Below are positions 50,199 through 59,962 of a DNA stretch of 64,000 nt, one piece after another (the first letter of the stretch is position 1; every line of letters begins with the position of its first letter). The position numbers and the translations under genes were made by a program. The stretch spans positions 1 through 64,000 of the forward strand of contig JAHBZT010000001.1 in the NCBI GenBank assembly GCA_019635315.1, in the 5' to 3' direction. The DNA is from Rubrivivax sp. GTDB lineage: Bacteria > Pseudomonadota > Gammaproteobacteria > Burkholderiales > Burkholderiaceae_C. The notes under the pieces are model-generated. The model did no database searches, was not told the DNA's origin, and saw nothing but the letters and a program-made list of their open reading frames with translations.

Positions 50199-51767
50199 TC
50201 AGGCCTGGTCCTGGCCGGCCATCTGCTGCAGCTTGACGATCACGAATTCGGCCGGCTTCAGCGGTGCGAAGCCGACGACGATGTTGACGATGCCGAGGTT
50301 GATGTCGGCCTGCGTCGTGGTCTCGCGGTCGCACTTGACGAAATAGGCGTCGCGCGGGCTGGTGCCCTGGAAGGCGCCCTGCCGGAACAGGTTGTTCATG
50401 AAGGCGCCGATGTTGAGCCGGATCTGCGCCCACAGCGGTTCGTCGTTAGGCTCGAAGACCACCCACTGCGTGCCGCGGTACAGGCTCTCCTCCAGGAACA
50501 GCGCGGTGCGCCGCACCGCGAGGTACTTCCATTCGGAGGCCAGCTGGTCGGCGCCGCGCAGCGTGCGCCCGCCCCAGACCACGCGGCCGGCCACCGGCAG
50601 CTCGCGCAGGCAGTTGATGCCCTGCGGGTTGAGCACGCCGTTCTCCAGGTCGGTCAGCCGCACCGCCAGGCCGGCCGTGCCGTTGAGCGTGGCGTCCAGC
50701 CCGGCCGGCGTCTTCCACACGCCGCGCGTGGCGTCGGTGCGCGCCAGCACGCCGGCCACCGCGCCGCTGGGTGCATAGGCCTCGAGCCGGTTCTCGCGCA
50801 GCGGGTTGGGCGCCAGCACGCGCGGGAAATACAGCGCGGCGTTCTCGCTGCGCGTCAGCGCATTGGCGAAGGTCTGCGCGGTCGCCACGCTGTTGGTCGC
50901 GGCCGGCGGGTCCACGAGCAGCATCGCGCGCCTGCGCACGCAGTAGACCAGCGCATTGGCCAGGTCGCCGGCGTCCACGTCGTCGCTCGGCGAATAGGGC
51001 GGGATGCACAGCAGGTTGAACAGGTCGGCATGTTCGAGCGCGAAGATGCCGGCGCGGTTGGCCTCCAGGCTGCCGCCGGTGACGACCTGCGCCGAGGTGA
51101 CCGCGCTGCCGTCGGCGGTCGCCGGCGCGACCGAGCCGTCGGCGAAGGCCACCGGCGTGTTGGCCGCCGTCGGCGCCGGCCGCGTGTCCGCGCCACTGAC
51201 GACACGCGCCAGCAGGCTCTCGGTGGCCAGCACGCGCGTGACATGGCGCGGGCTGGCGCTGGCGGCCGAGAGGTTGAAGTAGCTCTCCTTGGCGCCGGTG
51301 CCCAGATGGGTGATCGTCAGGTTGAACAGCGGCGCCGCCAGCGTCGTGCCGCCGGCGCCGGCATGGTCGACCGCCGCGCGCAGTTGCGTGGCCCAGGTGC
51401 CGGGGTCGGGCAGCGACTCGCCGGTGACGGTGGTCGCCGCCTCGAGCACCAGGTCACCGCCGCCGCCTTCGTGCGGCAGCGTGGCGGTGCAGGTCGCCGC
51501 GCCGTTGGCCACGCGCACGACCAGCAGGTCGCTGCCGCCGTTCTGGAAGCAGTGCAGCGCCGCGAAGCTCATCGGCGCCTCGTCCCACAGGCCGCCGAAA
51601 ACGCGTTCGAACTCGGCGAAGCTGAAGATGCGCACCGGCCGGTCCAGCGGCCCGCGGCGCGTGCGGCCGACCATCGCGGTGATCGAGGTCGCGACGCCGG
51701 TGATCGTGCGCACGCCGCTGGGCACTTCCTCGATGTAGACGCCGGGATAGCTGAGGACTGCGGGCAT
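50199..51767 (-). CDS. Contractile sheath protein
   Basis: A 522-residue sheath subunit. The N-terminal signature MPAVLSYPGVYIEEVPSGVR, then TITGVATSITAMVGRTRRGP, and the C-terminal WKYLAVRRTALFLEESLYRG and NLGIVNIVVGFAPLKPAEFV are typical of phage/eCIS tail sheaths. It surrounds the inner tube and contracts to drive it out. AAGGAG stands eight bases before the ATG. A single sheath gene is present, whereas Afp and PVC clusters have several. Confidence 0.95.
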   Translation of the reverse strand: MPAVLSYPGVYIEEVPSGVRTITGVATSITAMVGRTRRGPLDRPVRIFSFAEFERVFGGLWDEAPMSFAALHCFQNGGSDLLVVRVANGAATCTATLPHEGGGGDLVLEAATTVTGESLPDPGTWATQLRAAVDHAGAGGTTLAAPLFNLTITHLGTGAKESYFNLSAASASPRHVTRVLATESLLARVVSGADTRPAPTAANTPVAFADGSVAPATADGSAVTSAQVVTGGSLEANRAGIFALEHADLFNLLCIPPYSPSDDVDAGDLANALVYCVRRRAMLLVDPPAATNSVATAQTFANALTRSENAALYFPRVLAPNPLRENRLEAYAPSGAVAGVLARTDATRGVWKTPAGLDATLNGTAGLAVRLTDLENGVLNPQGINCLRELPVAGRVVWGGRTLRGADQLASEWKYLAVRRTALFLEESLYRGTQWVVFEPNDEPLWAQIRLNIGAFMNNLFRQGAFQGTSPRDAYFVKCDRETTTQADINLGIVNIVVGFAPLKPAEFVIVKLQQMAGQDQA

Positions 51768-51810
51768 CGTGGGCTCCTTGGACGGGTCGGTGCGGGTTGA
51801 GAGGGACGGT

Positions 51811-52089
51811 TCAGTGCAGCGTGCCGTTGCGCCGCGGGCGCGACGCCGGGCGCGGCCATGTGCCGGCACGCGCATACAGCACGCTGCCGTCGGCCAGGCG
51901 CTGGCGGCGCAGTTCGCCGGCCACCACCAGGCGGTCCAGCGCCTGCTGCACCAGCGGCAGGCCGAGCCGGCCGTCGTCGCCGACCCACCAGCGCGCGACG
52001 CCGTGCAGCGAGTCGGCGGCCTGCGGGTGGCGCGCCAGGTAGGCCAGCACGGCCTGCACGATGGCGTCGACGGGGTCGGGGGTCTGCAT
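51811..52089 (-). CDS. Small winged-helix-like protein at the head of the eCIS operon
   Basis: A 92-residue protein beginning MQTPDPVDAIVQAVLAYLAR, with PLVQQALDRLVVAGELRRQR and DGSVLYARAG. The helix-strand layout looks like a winged-helix domain. Small proteins like it head eCIS operons in several genomes and may be regulators. The predicted sigma-54 transcript starts near 52110, which leaves a 21-base leader before this ATG. An ATG at 52107 would leave almost none. No ribosome-binding site is obvious for either. Confidence 0.65.
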   Translation of the reverse strand: MQTPDPVDAIVQAVLAYLARHPQAADSLHGVARWWVGDDGRLGLPLVQQALDRLVVAGELRRQRLADGSVLYARAGTWPRPASRPRRNGTLH

Positions 52090-52121
52090 CGCCGCGCGGG
52101 ACAGCATGAGCGCAGCATTGC

Positions 52122-52136
52122 GCAAGCGGCATGCCA
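52122..52136 (-). promoter_or_regulatory. Sigma-54 promoter of the eCIS operon
   Basis: On the minus strand the sequence is TGGCATGCCGCTTGC. It matches the -24/-12 consensus TGGCACG-N4-TTGC at all but one fixed base (T for C in the -24 box), with exact spacing. The -12 GC is at 52123-52122, so transcription should start near 52110. It lies 99 bases after the stop of the sigma-54 activator gene and just upstream of the first eCIS gene. Confidence 0.8.
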
Positions 52137-52213
52137 CGCCGACGGCGGCTCCTGCATCGCCGCAAGTCCTTGATCCGCAACGCGGGGCGCGCTTCGCCCG
52201 GGGCGCGCCGGGT

Positions 52214-52235
52214 GGGTCGCCGGCGACCCGGCGGG

Positions 52236-52248
<13 letters not shown>
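52214..52248. promoter_or_regulatory. Tandem dyad operator upstream of the eCIS promoter
   Basis: Two copies of GGGTC-N6-GACCC lie 19 bases apart: GGGTCGCCGGCGACCC (52214-52229, a perfect palindrome) and GGGTCAGCAGCGACCC (52233-52248). Their centres are about 111 and 130 bases upstream of the predicted transcription start, the normal place for enhancer-binding-protein sites. They overlap the stop codon of the activator gene, which is the likely binder. A terminator role for the first palindrome is less likely because it has no loop. Confidence 0.65.
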
Positions 52249-53375
<1,127 letters not shown>

Positions 53376-53538
53376 CGGCGCGAGCCGCAGGCGCAGCGCG
53401 CCGCGGGTCTGCCGCGTTATAGGAGCGCGCCTGCGACGCGTCTGCCCCTAGCCCTAGGGTTCGCGACCCCGAAGGTGCAACTGTTGCTTCGCCTTACGTG
53501 TGGCGCCGGGCGGTGCCAGACAGGGCATGCTGCACCGG

Positions 53539-53575
53539 CGTGCTGCACCGGCCTGGCGAACCGGCGTGCAGCACG
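53539..53575 (-). terminator. Hairpin after the XdhC-family gene
   Basis: CGTGCTGCAC (53539-53548) and GTGCAGCACG (53566-53575) form a ten-base stem, extended by CCGG/CCGGC in the loop. It follows the stop codon of the XdhC-family gene at 53622 on the minus strand. A direct copy of TGCTGCACCGGC lies just before it (53529-53540). No gene is seen in the 246-base gap 53376-53621. Confidence 0.5.
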
Positions 53576-53621
53576 GGCGTGCCGCCCGCGCGCACCGCAA
53601 CGGCGCGCCTTCCCCGGGACC

Positions 53622-54626
53622 TCAGGCCGTCACGCGGCAGGCGGTCTCCGAGGCGCTCCAGTCGGCGAGCCGGCCGTCCAGCGGCATGCCACGGCGCACC
53701 GCGGTCATCTCGGCGACGATGGCCAGCGCGATCTCCGGCGGCGTGCGCCCGCCCAGGTTGAGCCCGACCGGGCCGCGCAGCGCGGCGACCTCGGCCGCGC
53801 TGACGTCGAAGTCGCGCAGCCGCTGGCGACGCGCGTCGTTGTTGCGCCGCGAGCCGAGCGCGCCGACATAGAAGGCCGGTGTCTTCAGCGCCTCCATCAG
53901 CGCCAGGTCGTCGAGCTTGGGGTCGTGCGTGACGGCGACGACCGCGCTGTGCGCGTCCAGGTTCATCGCGATCACCAGGTCGTCGGGCATCAGGCGCGAC
54001 AGCGTGACGCCCGGGATCGCGGCCCAGCCTTCGTGGTACTCCTCGCGCGGGTCGCAGACGGTGACGTGGTAGTCCAGCATCACCGCCATCGTCGCCAGGT
54101 AGCGGCTGAGCTGGCCGCCGCCGATGACGACCAGGCGCAGGCGCGGGCCGTGCACCGTCTCCAGCGCCGTGCCGTCCCAGCGCAGCGCGTCGCCGTCCTT
54201 GCAGGGCGCCAGCGACACGAGCCCGGTGGCCATCTCCAGCCGCCGGCGCACGACACGGTGCTGCTCGATCGCCGCCAGCAGCTCGCGCAGCAGCGACGCC
54301 GCCGACAGCGGCTCCAGCACGATCAGCACGCTGCCGCCGCAGGGCAGGCCGAAACGCTGCGCCTCCTCGGCGCTGGCGCCGTAGGTGGTGGTCTGCGGCA
54401 GGCGCAGCGCCAGTTCGCCGCGCTTCACGCGCTCGATCAGGTCGTCCTCGATGCAGCCGCCGGACAGCGAACCGGCGACCTGGCCGTCGTCGCGGATGAT
54501 CATCAGGCTGCCCGGCGGGCGCGGGCTGCTGCCCCAGGTGCGCACCACGGTGCCCATCACGACGCGGTGGCCGCGGTTCATCCAGTCCATCGCGGTGCGG
54601 ACGACCTCGACATCCATGCTGTTCAT
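53622..54626 (-). CDS. XdhC family protein
   Basis: A 334-residue protein. The CoxI/XdhC N-terminal domain (HRVVMGTVVRTWGSSPRPPG, GSLSGGCIEDDLIERVKRGE, GLPCGGSVLIVLEPL) is followed by a Rossmann-fold domain (LRLVVIGGGQLSRYLATMAV, TVCDPREEY, AVTHDPKLDDLALMEAL, YVGALGS). XdhC proteins bind molybdenum cofactor and insert the sulfurated form into xanthine or aldehyde dehydrogenases. No such dehydrogenase is in the window; the CoxG-like gene at 59963 is the only related function. GGAGAT precedes the ATG. It is divergent from the amino-acid transporter. Confidence 0.88.
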   Translation of the reverse strand: MNSMDVEVVRTAMDWMNRGHRVVMGTVVRTWGSSPRPPGSLMIIRDDGQVAGSLSGGCIEDDLIERVKRGELALRLPQTTTYGASAEEAQRFGLPCGGSVLIVLEPLSAASLLRELLAAIEQHRVVRRRLEMATGLVSLAPCKDGDALRWDGTALETVHGPRLRLVVIGGGQLSRYLATMAVMLDYHVTVCDPREEYHEGWAAIPGVTLSRLMPDDLVIAMNLDAHSAVVAVTHDPKLDDLALMEALKTPAFYVGALGSRRNNDARRQRLRDFDVSAAEVAALRGPVGLNLGGRTPPEIALAIVAEMTAVRRGMPLDGRLADWSASETACRVTA

Positions 54627-54730
54627 GGGGATCTCCGTTCGGGTTGACCCGGATGTCCGAGCATGCCACAGCCCCGGGTTGCCTCGTGCGGCCGCGGATG
54701 CGCGCGCGCCGGCGCGCACCGCCTAGGGAT

Positions 54731-54746
54731 TGGCACGCTTGCTGCA
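54731..54746 (+). promoter_or_regulatory. Sigma-54 promoter of the amino-acid ABC transporter
   Basis: TGGCACGCTTGCTGCA matches the -24/-12 consensus except for C in place of the first T of the -12 box, the same variation seen in front of torF. The -12 GC is at 54744-54745, so transcription should start near 54757, 90 bases before the aapJ-like ATG. A GC-rich near-palindrome (54699-54718) lies upstream, but I see no clear NtrC dyad. Confidence 0.65.
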
Positions 54747-54846
54747 AGCCGTGGTTTGAGGCTACCGTGACAAGGCGCATCACGCACCGCGATCGTGCGG
54801 TGCCGGCCGTGCCCGACCCGAACATCCGTTTGCAGGAGAACCCGAC

Positions 54847-55884
54847 ATGACCCCTCGCTTTCCGCGTCTCGCCGTCGCTGCCCTGTTCGCCGTCGGCGCG
54901 CTGGCCACGGCCCCGGCCCATGCGGGCAAGGACCTGGACGCCGTCAAGGCCCGCGGCACGCTAGTCTGCGGCGTGAATACCGGCCTCGCCGGCTTCTCGG
55001 CCGCCGACAGCCAGGGCCGCTGGAGCGGCCTGGACGTCGACTACTGCCGCGCGCTGGCCGCCGCGGTGCTGGGCGACGCCAACAAGGTGCGCTACTCGCC
55101 GCTGACCGCGCAGCAGCGCTTCACCGCGCTGCAGTCCGGCGAGATCGACGTGCTGTCGCGCAACACCACTTGGACGCTGACGCGCGACGCCTCGCTGGGC
55201 ATGCACTTCGTCGGCGTCACGTTCTACGACGGCCAGGGCTTCATGGTGCCCAGGAGCCTGAACGTGAAGAGCGCCAAGGCGCTGCGCGGCGCCACCGTGT
55301 GCGTGCAGTCGGGCACCACGACCGAGCTGAACCTGACCGACTACTCGCGCGCCAACAACCTGCAGCTGCGCCCGGTGGTCTTCGAGAAGCAGGAGGCCGC
55401 CACCGGCGCCTACTTCAGCGGCCGCTGCCAGGTCTTCACGACCGACGCCTCGGGCCTGGCCTCGGTGCGCAGCAAGGAAGCGGCCAAGCCCGAGGACCAC
55501 GTGATCCTGCCGGAGCTGATCAGCAAGGAGCCGCTGGGCCCGTCGATCCGCCGCGGCGACGACGAGTTCTTCGCGATCGCCAAGTGGGTGCTCAACGCGC
55601 TGCTGGAGGCCGAGGAATACGGCATCACGCAGGCCAACATCGACCAGATGAAGAAGGACAGCAAGAACCCCGGCGTGATGCGCCTGCTGGGTTCCGGCAC
55701 CGAGGACACCGGCAAGGTGCTGGGCCTGGACAAGGAATGGGCCTACCGCGCGATCAAGGCCGTGGGCAACTACGGCGAGATCTTCGAGCGTCATGTCGGC
55801 GAGAAGACGCCGATCGGCCTGCCGCGCGGCAGCAACAACCTGTGGACCAACGGCGGCCTGATGTACGCGCCGCCGGTGCGCTGA
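54847..55884 (+). CDS. aapJ: Polar amino-acid ABC transporter, substrate-binding protein
   Basis: A 345-residue periplasmic protein with a signal peptide ending APAHA-GKD. Mature start: DLDAVKARGTLVCGVNTGLA, then LDVDYCRALAAAVLGDANKV, SRNTTWTLTRDASLGMHFVG and FTTDASGLASVRSKEA, all typical of AapJ/BztA. It captures L-amino acids, probably including glutamate and aspartate, for the AapQMP complex encoded next. AGGAGA lies seven bases before the ATG. A hairpin after the stop codon probably gives it higher expression than the membrane genes. Confidence 0.92.
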   Translation: MTPRFPRLAVAALFAVGALATAPAHAGKDLDAVKARGTLVCGVNTGLAGFSAADSQGRWSGLDVDYCRALAAAVLGDANKVRYSPLTAQQRFTALQSGEIDVLSRNTTWTLTRDASLGMHFVGVTFYDGQGFMVPRSLNVKSAKALRGATVCVQSGTTTELNLTDYSRANNLQLRPVVFEKQEAATGAYFSGRCQVFTTDASGLASVRSKEAAKPEDHVILPELISKEPLGPSIRRGDDEFFAIAKWVLNALLEAEEYGITQANIDQMKKDSKNPGVMRLLGSGTEDTGKVLGLDKEWAYRAIKAVGNYGEIFERHVGEKTPIGLPRGSNNLWTNGGLMYAPPVR

Positions 55885-55899
55885 GCGGGAACTCGCCAC

Positions 55900-55931
55900 C
55901 CGTCCCTGGCCGCTGCATGGGCCGGGGACGG
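55900..55931 (+). terminator. Hairpin after the binding-protein gene
   Basis: CCGTCCCTGGCC (55900-55911) and GGCCGGGGACGG (55920-55931) form a 12-base stem with one wobble pair and an eight-base loop. It sits between the binding-protein and permease genes, where such stems often stabilise the upstream message and reduce read-through. No T-run. Confidence 0.5.
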
Positions 55932-55997
55932 CTGCCCGCACCGCGGCCGTCCTCCGCCCGCCCCCTTTCCAACGCGCCCTCAGCCCCGGAGTAGCGC

Positions 55998-57176
55998 TTG
56001 AGCGCACGCGCCCCGAAGAAGAAGCGTGAATGGTCCTGGCGCAGCCGCGCCGCGCGCGGCCTGCTGTACCAGGCCGTCGCGCTGCTCGCCATCGCCGGCG
56101 GCATCTGGTTCCTGGCCCACAACACCCAGGAAAACATGCAGGTGCGGGGCATCCAGAGCGGCTTCGACTTCCTGGGCCAGGCCGCCGGCTTCGACATCGG
56201 CGAGACCATGATCGCCTACGACCCGAGCCAGAGCTACGGGCGGGCGATCTGGGTCGGCGTGCTCAACACGCTGCGCGTGGCCGTCATCGGCATCGTGCTG
56301 ACGACCCTCGTCGGCGTGCTCGTCGGCGTCGGGCGCTTCTCGCGCAACGCGCTGGTGCGCGGGCTGTGCTACGGCTACGTCGAGCTGTTCCGCAACGTGC
56401 CCATCCTGCTGCAGCTGCTGATGTGGTACCTGTTCTTCGTCGAGGTGCTGCCGCCGCCGCAGGCGGCGTGGAACGTCGGCGACCTGTTCTTCCTCAGCAA
56501 GGGCGGGTTCTCGTTCCCGTTGCCGGTGTGGGCCGCCGGCCACGGCTGGATGGCCGCCGGCGCGCTGGCCGGCCTGGCCGTGGGCTGGTGGTGGCGGCGG
56601 CGCGCGCAGCGCCTGTTCGAGCTGACCGGCCAGGACCGCAACCGCTGGGCCGTGCCGCTGGCCGCGGTCTTCGGCCTGGCGATCGTCGGCTGGGCCGCCG
56701 GCGGCGCGCCCAGCGAGTGGTCGCTGCCGGAGCAGCTGGCCTTCATGGTCGACGGCGGCGCCGCGGCGACGCCGGAGTTCATGGCCGTGCTGATCGGCCT
56801 CGTGATGTACACCGCCGCCTTCGTCGCCGAGGTCGTGCGCGGCGGCATCCAGTCGGTCAGCCACGGCCAGACCGAGGCCGCCAGCGCCTTAGGCCTGTCG
56901 CGCCGCCAGCAGATGCGGCTGGTGGTGCTGCCGCAGGCGCTGCGCGTGATCATCCCGCCGCTGACCAACCAGTACCTGAACCTGACCAAGAACTCGTCGC
57001 TGGCGGTGGCGATCGGCTACCCCGACGTGGTCTCGATCGCCAACACCACGCTCAACCAGAGCGGCCGCGCGGTCGAGTGCATCGCGATCATCATGCTCGT
57101 CTACCTCAGCACCTCGCTGGGCACCTCGCTGCTGATGAACTGGTACAACAAGCGCGTGGCGATCAAGGAGCGGTGA
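55998..57176 (+). CDS. aapQ: Amino-acid ABC transporter permease (AapQ/BztB-like)
   Basis: A 392-residue inner-membrane permease. After a basic N-terminus come helices such as GLLYQAVALLAIAGGIWFLA and VLNTLRVAVIGIVLTTLVGV, a long loop (about 155-250), and the permease coupling segment QTEAASALGLSRRQQMRLVV, LPQALRVIIPPLTNQYLNL. The start is a TTG preceded by CCGGAG; an ATG alternative would cut off conserved N-terminal residues. The stop shares one base with the next ATG (TGATG). Confidence 0.9.
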   Translation: MSARAPKKKREWSWRSRAARGLLYQAVALLAIAGGIWFLAHNTQENMQVRGIQSGFDFLGQAAGFDIGETMIAYDPSQSYGRAIWVGVLNTLRVAVIGIVLTTLVGVLVGVGRFSRNALVRGLCYGYVELFRNVPILLQLLMWYLFFVEVLPPPQAAWNVGDLFFLSKGGFSFPLPVWAAGHGWMAAGALAGLAVGWWWRRRAQRLFELTGQDRNRWAVPLAAVFGLAIVGWAAGGAPSEWSLPEQLAFMVDGGAAATPEFMAVLIGLVMYTAAFVAEVVRGGIQSVSHGQTEAASALGLSRRQQMRLVVLPQALRVIIPPLTNQYLNLTKNSSLAVAIGYPDVVSIANTTLNQSGRAVECIAIIMLVYLSTSLGTSLLMNWYNKRVAIKER

Positions 57177-58282
57177 TGTCGACGCCGGTGTTCCAGCCCA
57201 TCGCGCCGCGCCCGGCCCCGGTCAACACCGAGGGCCTGGTGCCCTGGATCAAGCGCAACCTGTTCGGCGACTGGATGAGCGCCGTCACCACCGTCGTGCT
57301 GGTCGGGCTGGCGCTGTGGTCGCTGCCCGGCGTCGCCGAATGGGGCCTGTTCCGCGCCGTTTTCGGCACCGACCCCAACGCCTGCCAGGCCGCACGAGGC
57401 AGCGGCGCCTGCTGGGGCGTGGTCGCCGAGAAGTGGCGCGTCATCATCTTCGGCCGCTACCCCTTCGAGCAGCAGTGGCGGCCCGAGGTCGCGACGGTGC
57501 TGATGGTCGCCGCCCTCGTCGCGAGTTGCATCCGCGCGTTCTGGAAGCCCTGGCTGGCGCTGATGTGGATCGCCGTGCTGGCGGTCTTCTTCACGCTGAT
57601 GGGCGGCGGCATCCTGGGCCTGGAGCCGATACGCACCGACCTCTGGGGCGGCCTGCCGCTGACGGTGATGCTGGCCACGCTGTCGATCTTCCTGGCCTTC
57701 CCGCTGGCGGTGCTGGTGGCGCTGGGCCGGCGCAGCCACCTGCCGGCGATCCGCAGCGCCTGCGTGATCTACATCGAGCTGATCCGCGGCGTGCCGCTGA
57801 TCAGCGTGCTGTTCATGGCCAGCTTCATGTTCCCGCTGTTCATGCCGCAGGGCACGACGATCGACGTGCTGGTGCGCGTGCTGATCGGCATCACGCTGTT
57901 CGCCGCCGCCTACATGGCCGAGATCGTGCGCGGCGGGCTGCAGGCCATCCCCAAGGGCCAGATCGAGGCCGCGCAGACGCTGGGCCTGAGCTACTGGCAG
58001 ACGCAGCGCAAGATCGTGCTGCCGCAGGCGCTGGCGATGGTGGTGCCGAGCATGATGAACAACTTCATCAGCATCTTCAAGGACACCTCGCTGGTCACCA
58101 TCGTCAGCCTCTACGAGCTGACCGGCGCCCTGGGCCTGGCGCTGAACTCCGACGTCGAGTGGCGGCCGTTCAAGATCGAGGCCTACCTCTTCATCACCGC
58201 GATCTACTTCGCGTTCTGCTTCGCGATGAGCCGCTACAGCCTGTGGGTCGAGAAGCAGGTCAGCGTCGCGAAGACCCGCTAG
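57176..58282 (+). CDS. aapM: Amino-acid ABC transporter permease (AapM/BztC-like)
   Basis: A 368-residue permease beginning [20 protein letters not shown]. Helices [40 protein letters not shown] and [20 protein letters not shown], with the coupling segment [40 protein letters not shown], match AapM/BztC. It pairs with AapQ to form the membrane channel. Its ATG overlaps the AapQ stop by one base. Confidence 0.9.
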   Translation: MSTPVFQPIAPRPAPVNTEGLVPWIKRNLFGDWMSAVTTVVLVGLALWSLPGVAEWGLFRAVFGTDPNACQAARGSGACWGVVAEKWRVIIFGRYPFEQQWRPEVATVLMVAALVASCIRAFWKPWLALMWIAVLAVFFTLMGGGILGLEPIRTDLWGGLPLTVMLATLSIFLAFPLAVLVALGRRSHLPAIRSACVIYIELIRGVPLISVLFMASFMFPLFMPQGTTIDVLVRVLIGITLFAAAYMAEIVRGGLQAIPKGQIEAAQTLGLSYWQTQRKIVLPQALAMVVPSMMNNFISIFKDTSLVTIVSLYELTGALGLALNSDVEWRPFKIEAYLFITAIYFAFCFAMSRYSLWVEKQVSVAKTR

Positions 58283-58328
58283 GCCCCGCCTGCCCCACCG
58301 AACACGTCACGCAACCGAAGCCGCCCCC

Positions 58329-59072
58329 ATGAGCGACGCCATCGTCACCTTCGAGAAGGTCAACAAGTGGTACGGCAACAGCTTTCACGTGCTGCGCGAC
58401 ATCGACCTCTCGGTGCGCCGCGGCGAGCGCATCGTGATCTGCGGGCCCTCGGGCTCGGGCAAGAGCACGCTGATCCGCTGCGTCAACGCGCTGGAGGAGT
58501 ACCAGGAAGGCCGCATCACGGTCGACGGCATCGAGCTCGGTGACGACGTCAAGGCCATCGAGGGCGTGCGCAAGCTGGTCGGCATGGTCTTCCAGCAGTT
58601 CAACCTGTTCCCGCACCTGACCGTGCTGGAGAACCTGACGCTGGCGCCGATGTGGGTGGGCCACCTGCCCAAGGCCGACGCCGAGGCGCGCGCGATGCAG
58701 CAGCTCGAGCGCGTGCGCATCGCCGAGCAGGCGAAGAAGTACCCGCTGCAGCTCTCCGGCGGCCAGCAGCAGCGCGTGGCGATCGCGCGCGCGTTGTGCC
58801 TGACGCCCAAGATCATGCTCTTCGACGAGCCGACCTCGGCGCTGGACCCCGAGATGATCAAGGAGGTGCTGGACGTGATGACCGAGCTCGCCGGCCAGGG
58901 CATCACGATGCTGTGCGTGACCCACGAGATGGGCTTCGCGAAGGCGGTCGCCGACCGCGTGATCTTCATGGACCAGGGCCAGATCGTCGAGCAGAACACG
59001 CCGCACGAGTTCTTCACGAACCCGCAGAGCGACCGCACCAAGGACTTCCTGTCCAAGATCCTCGGCCACTGA
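58329..59072 (+). CDS. aapP: Amino-acid ABC transporter ATP-binding protein
   Basis: A 247-residue ABC ATPase with all motifs intact: Walker [11 protein letters not shown]-loop [11 protein letters not shown], signature LSGGQQQR, Walker [15 protein letters not shown], and the switch VTHEMGFA. It energises the AapQM permease. It is the last gene of the transporter operon, 46 bases after aapM, and converges on the PPK2 gene with 27 bases between. Confidence 0.94.
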   Translation: MSDAIVTFEKVNKWYGNSFHVLRDIDLSVRRGERIVICGPSGSGKSTLIRCVNALEEYQEGRITVDGIELGDDVKAIEGVRKLVGMVFQQFNLFPHLTVLENLTLAPMWVGHLPKADAEARAMQQLERVRIAEQAKKYPLQLSGGQQQRVAIARALCLTPKIMLFDEPTSALDPEMIKEVLDVMTELAGQGITMLCVTHEMGFAKAVADRVIFMDQGQIVEQNTPHEFFTNPQSDRTKDFLSKILGH

Positions 59073-59099
59073 GTGAACGGGCGGCGGCCGCGCCGCGCG

Positions 59100-59930
59100 T
59101 CAGATCGGCCGCAGCGGCCCCTTGAAGCGCTCCTTCAGCGGCTCGTGCCCGAGGGGCGGAAACTCGACCGGCGCCTCCGGGATCTCGTGTTCCGGGATCT
59201 GGTCCAGCAGGTGCCGGATCAGCGCCAGGCGCCCGCGGCGCTGGTCGTTGAAGTCGACCAGCGTCCACGGCGCGTGCTTCGTGTGGGTGGCGCCCAGCAT
59301 CTCCTGGCGGGCGGCCGTGTACTCGGCGTATTTCGTACGCGCCGTGATGTCGATCGGCGACAGCTTCCAGCGCTTGAGCGGGTCCTCGGCGCGCTCGGCG
59401 AAGCGCTCCTCCTGGCGGGCCTGGTCGACCGTGAGCCAGTACTTGAGCAGCAGGATGCCGTCGTCGACGAGCAGCTTCTCGAAGGCCGGCGCCTGCTTCA
59501 GGAACGCGGCGACCTGCTCCTCGTTGCAGAAGCCCATCACGCGCTCGACGCCGGCCCGGTTGTACCAGCTGCGGTCGAAGAGCACGATCTCGCCCGCCGA
59601 CGGCAGGTGCGGCACGTAGCGCTGGAAATACCACTGCGTGCGTTCCTGCTCGCTGGGCTTGCCGAGCGCGACGACCCGGCACTGGCGCGGGTTCAGCGTG
59701 TCGGCGATGGCGCTGATGACGCCGCCCTTGCCGGCGGTGTCGCGCCCCTCGACCAGCACCAGCAGGCGCTTGCCAGTGTGCTGCAGCCAGCGCGCCAGGC
59801 GGTTGAGTTCCAGCTGCAGCGGCGCCAGCTTCTCGTAGTACTCGGCCTTGCCGATGCGGCCGTTGCCGTTCTTGCCGTTCCTGCCGCCCTTCGCCTTGCC
59901 GCCCTTGCCATCCTTGCCGTCCTTGGCCAT
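59100..59930 (-). CDS. ppk2: Polyphosphate kinase 2
   Basis: A 276-residue PPK2-family enzyme. Walker A EGRDTAGKGG, the DRSWYNRAGVERVMGFC lid/Walker B region and the PPLGHEPLKERF end are intact. It moves phosphate between polyphosphate and nucleoside diphosphates or monophosphates; class cannot be fixed by eye. The first 25 residues are a Gly/Lys-rich, disordered tail (MAKDGKDGKGGKAKGGRNGK). A plausible ribosome-binding site (GGGGAGGG) precedes the ATG. Confidence 0.9.
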   Translation of the reverse strand: MAKDGKDGKGGKAKGGRNGKNGNGRIGKAEYYEKLAPLQLELNRLARWLQHTGKRLLVLVEGRDTAGKGGVISAIADTLNPRQCRVVALGKPSEQERTQWYFQRYVPHLPSAGEIVLFDRSWYNRAGVERVMGFCNEEQVAAFLKQAPAFEKLLVDDGILLLKYWLTVDQARQEERFAERAEDPLKRWKLSPIDITARTKYAEYTAARQEMLGATHTKHAPWTLVDFNDQRRGRLALIRHLLDQIPEHEIPEAPVEFPPLGHEPLKERFKGPLRPI

Positions 59931-59962
59931 GTCACGCCCTCCCCGGGGCGGTTATAGCGGGA

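Larger units (their letters stand above)
26780..52107 (-). other. Extracellular contractile injection system (eCIS) operon
   Basis: About 20 minus-strand genes in one direction, most overlapping or separated by fewer than 45 bases, encode a phage-tail-like contractile particle. Present are sheath, tube, baseplate gp25, two J-type proteins, spike gpV, PAAR tip, hub gpD, LysM proteins, cap (DUF4255/Afp16-like) and the AAA+ ATPase (Afp15-like), plus DUF4157. This last combination defines eCIS rather than phage or type VI systems. There is no capsid, terminase, portal, lysis, integrase or TssJLM/ClpV gene. No tape-measure protein was recognised. Confidence 0.9.

Noticed and set aside
26780-52107. 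The tail genes as a prophage or phage remnant
   Set aside because: There are no capsid, portal, terminase, integrase, repressor or lysis genes, while the eCIS-specific AAA+ ATPase, DUF4255 and DUF4157 genes are present.
26780-52107. The cluster as a type VI secretion system
   Set aside because: No TssJ/TssL/TssM membrane complex, ClpV or Hcp-type gene is seen, and the sheath is a single phage-type protein rather than a TssB/TssC pair.
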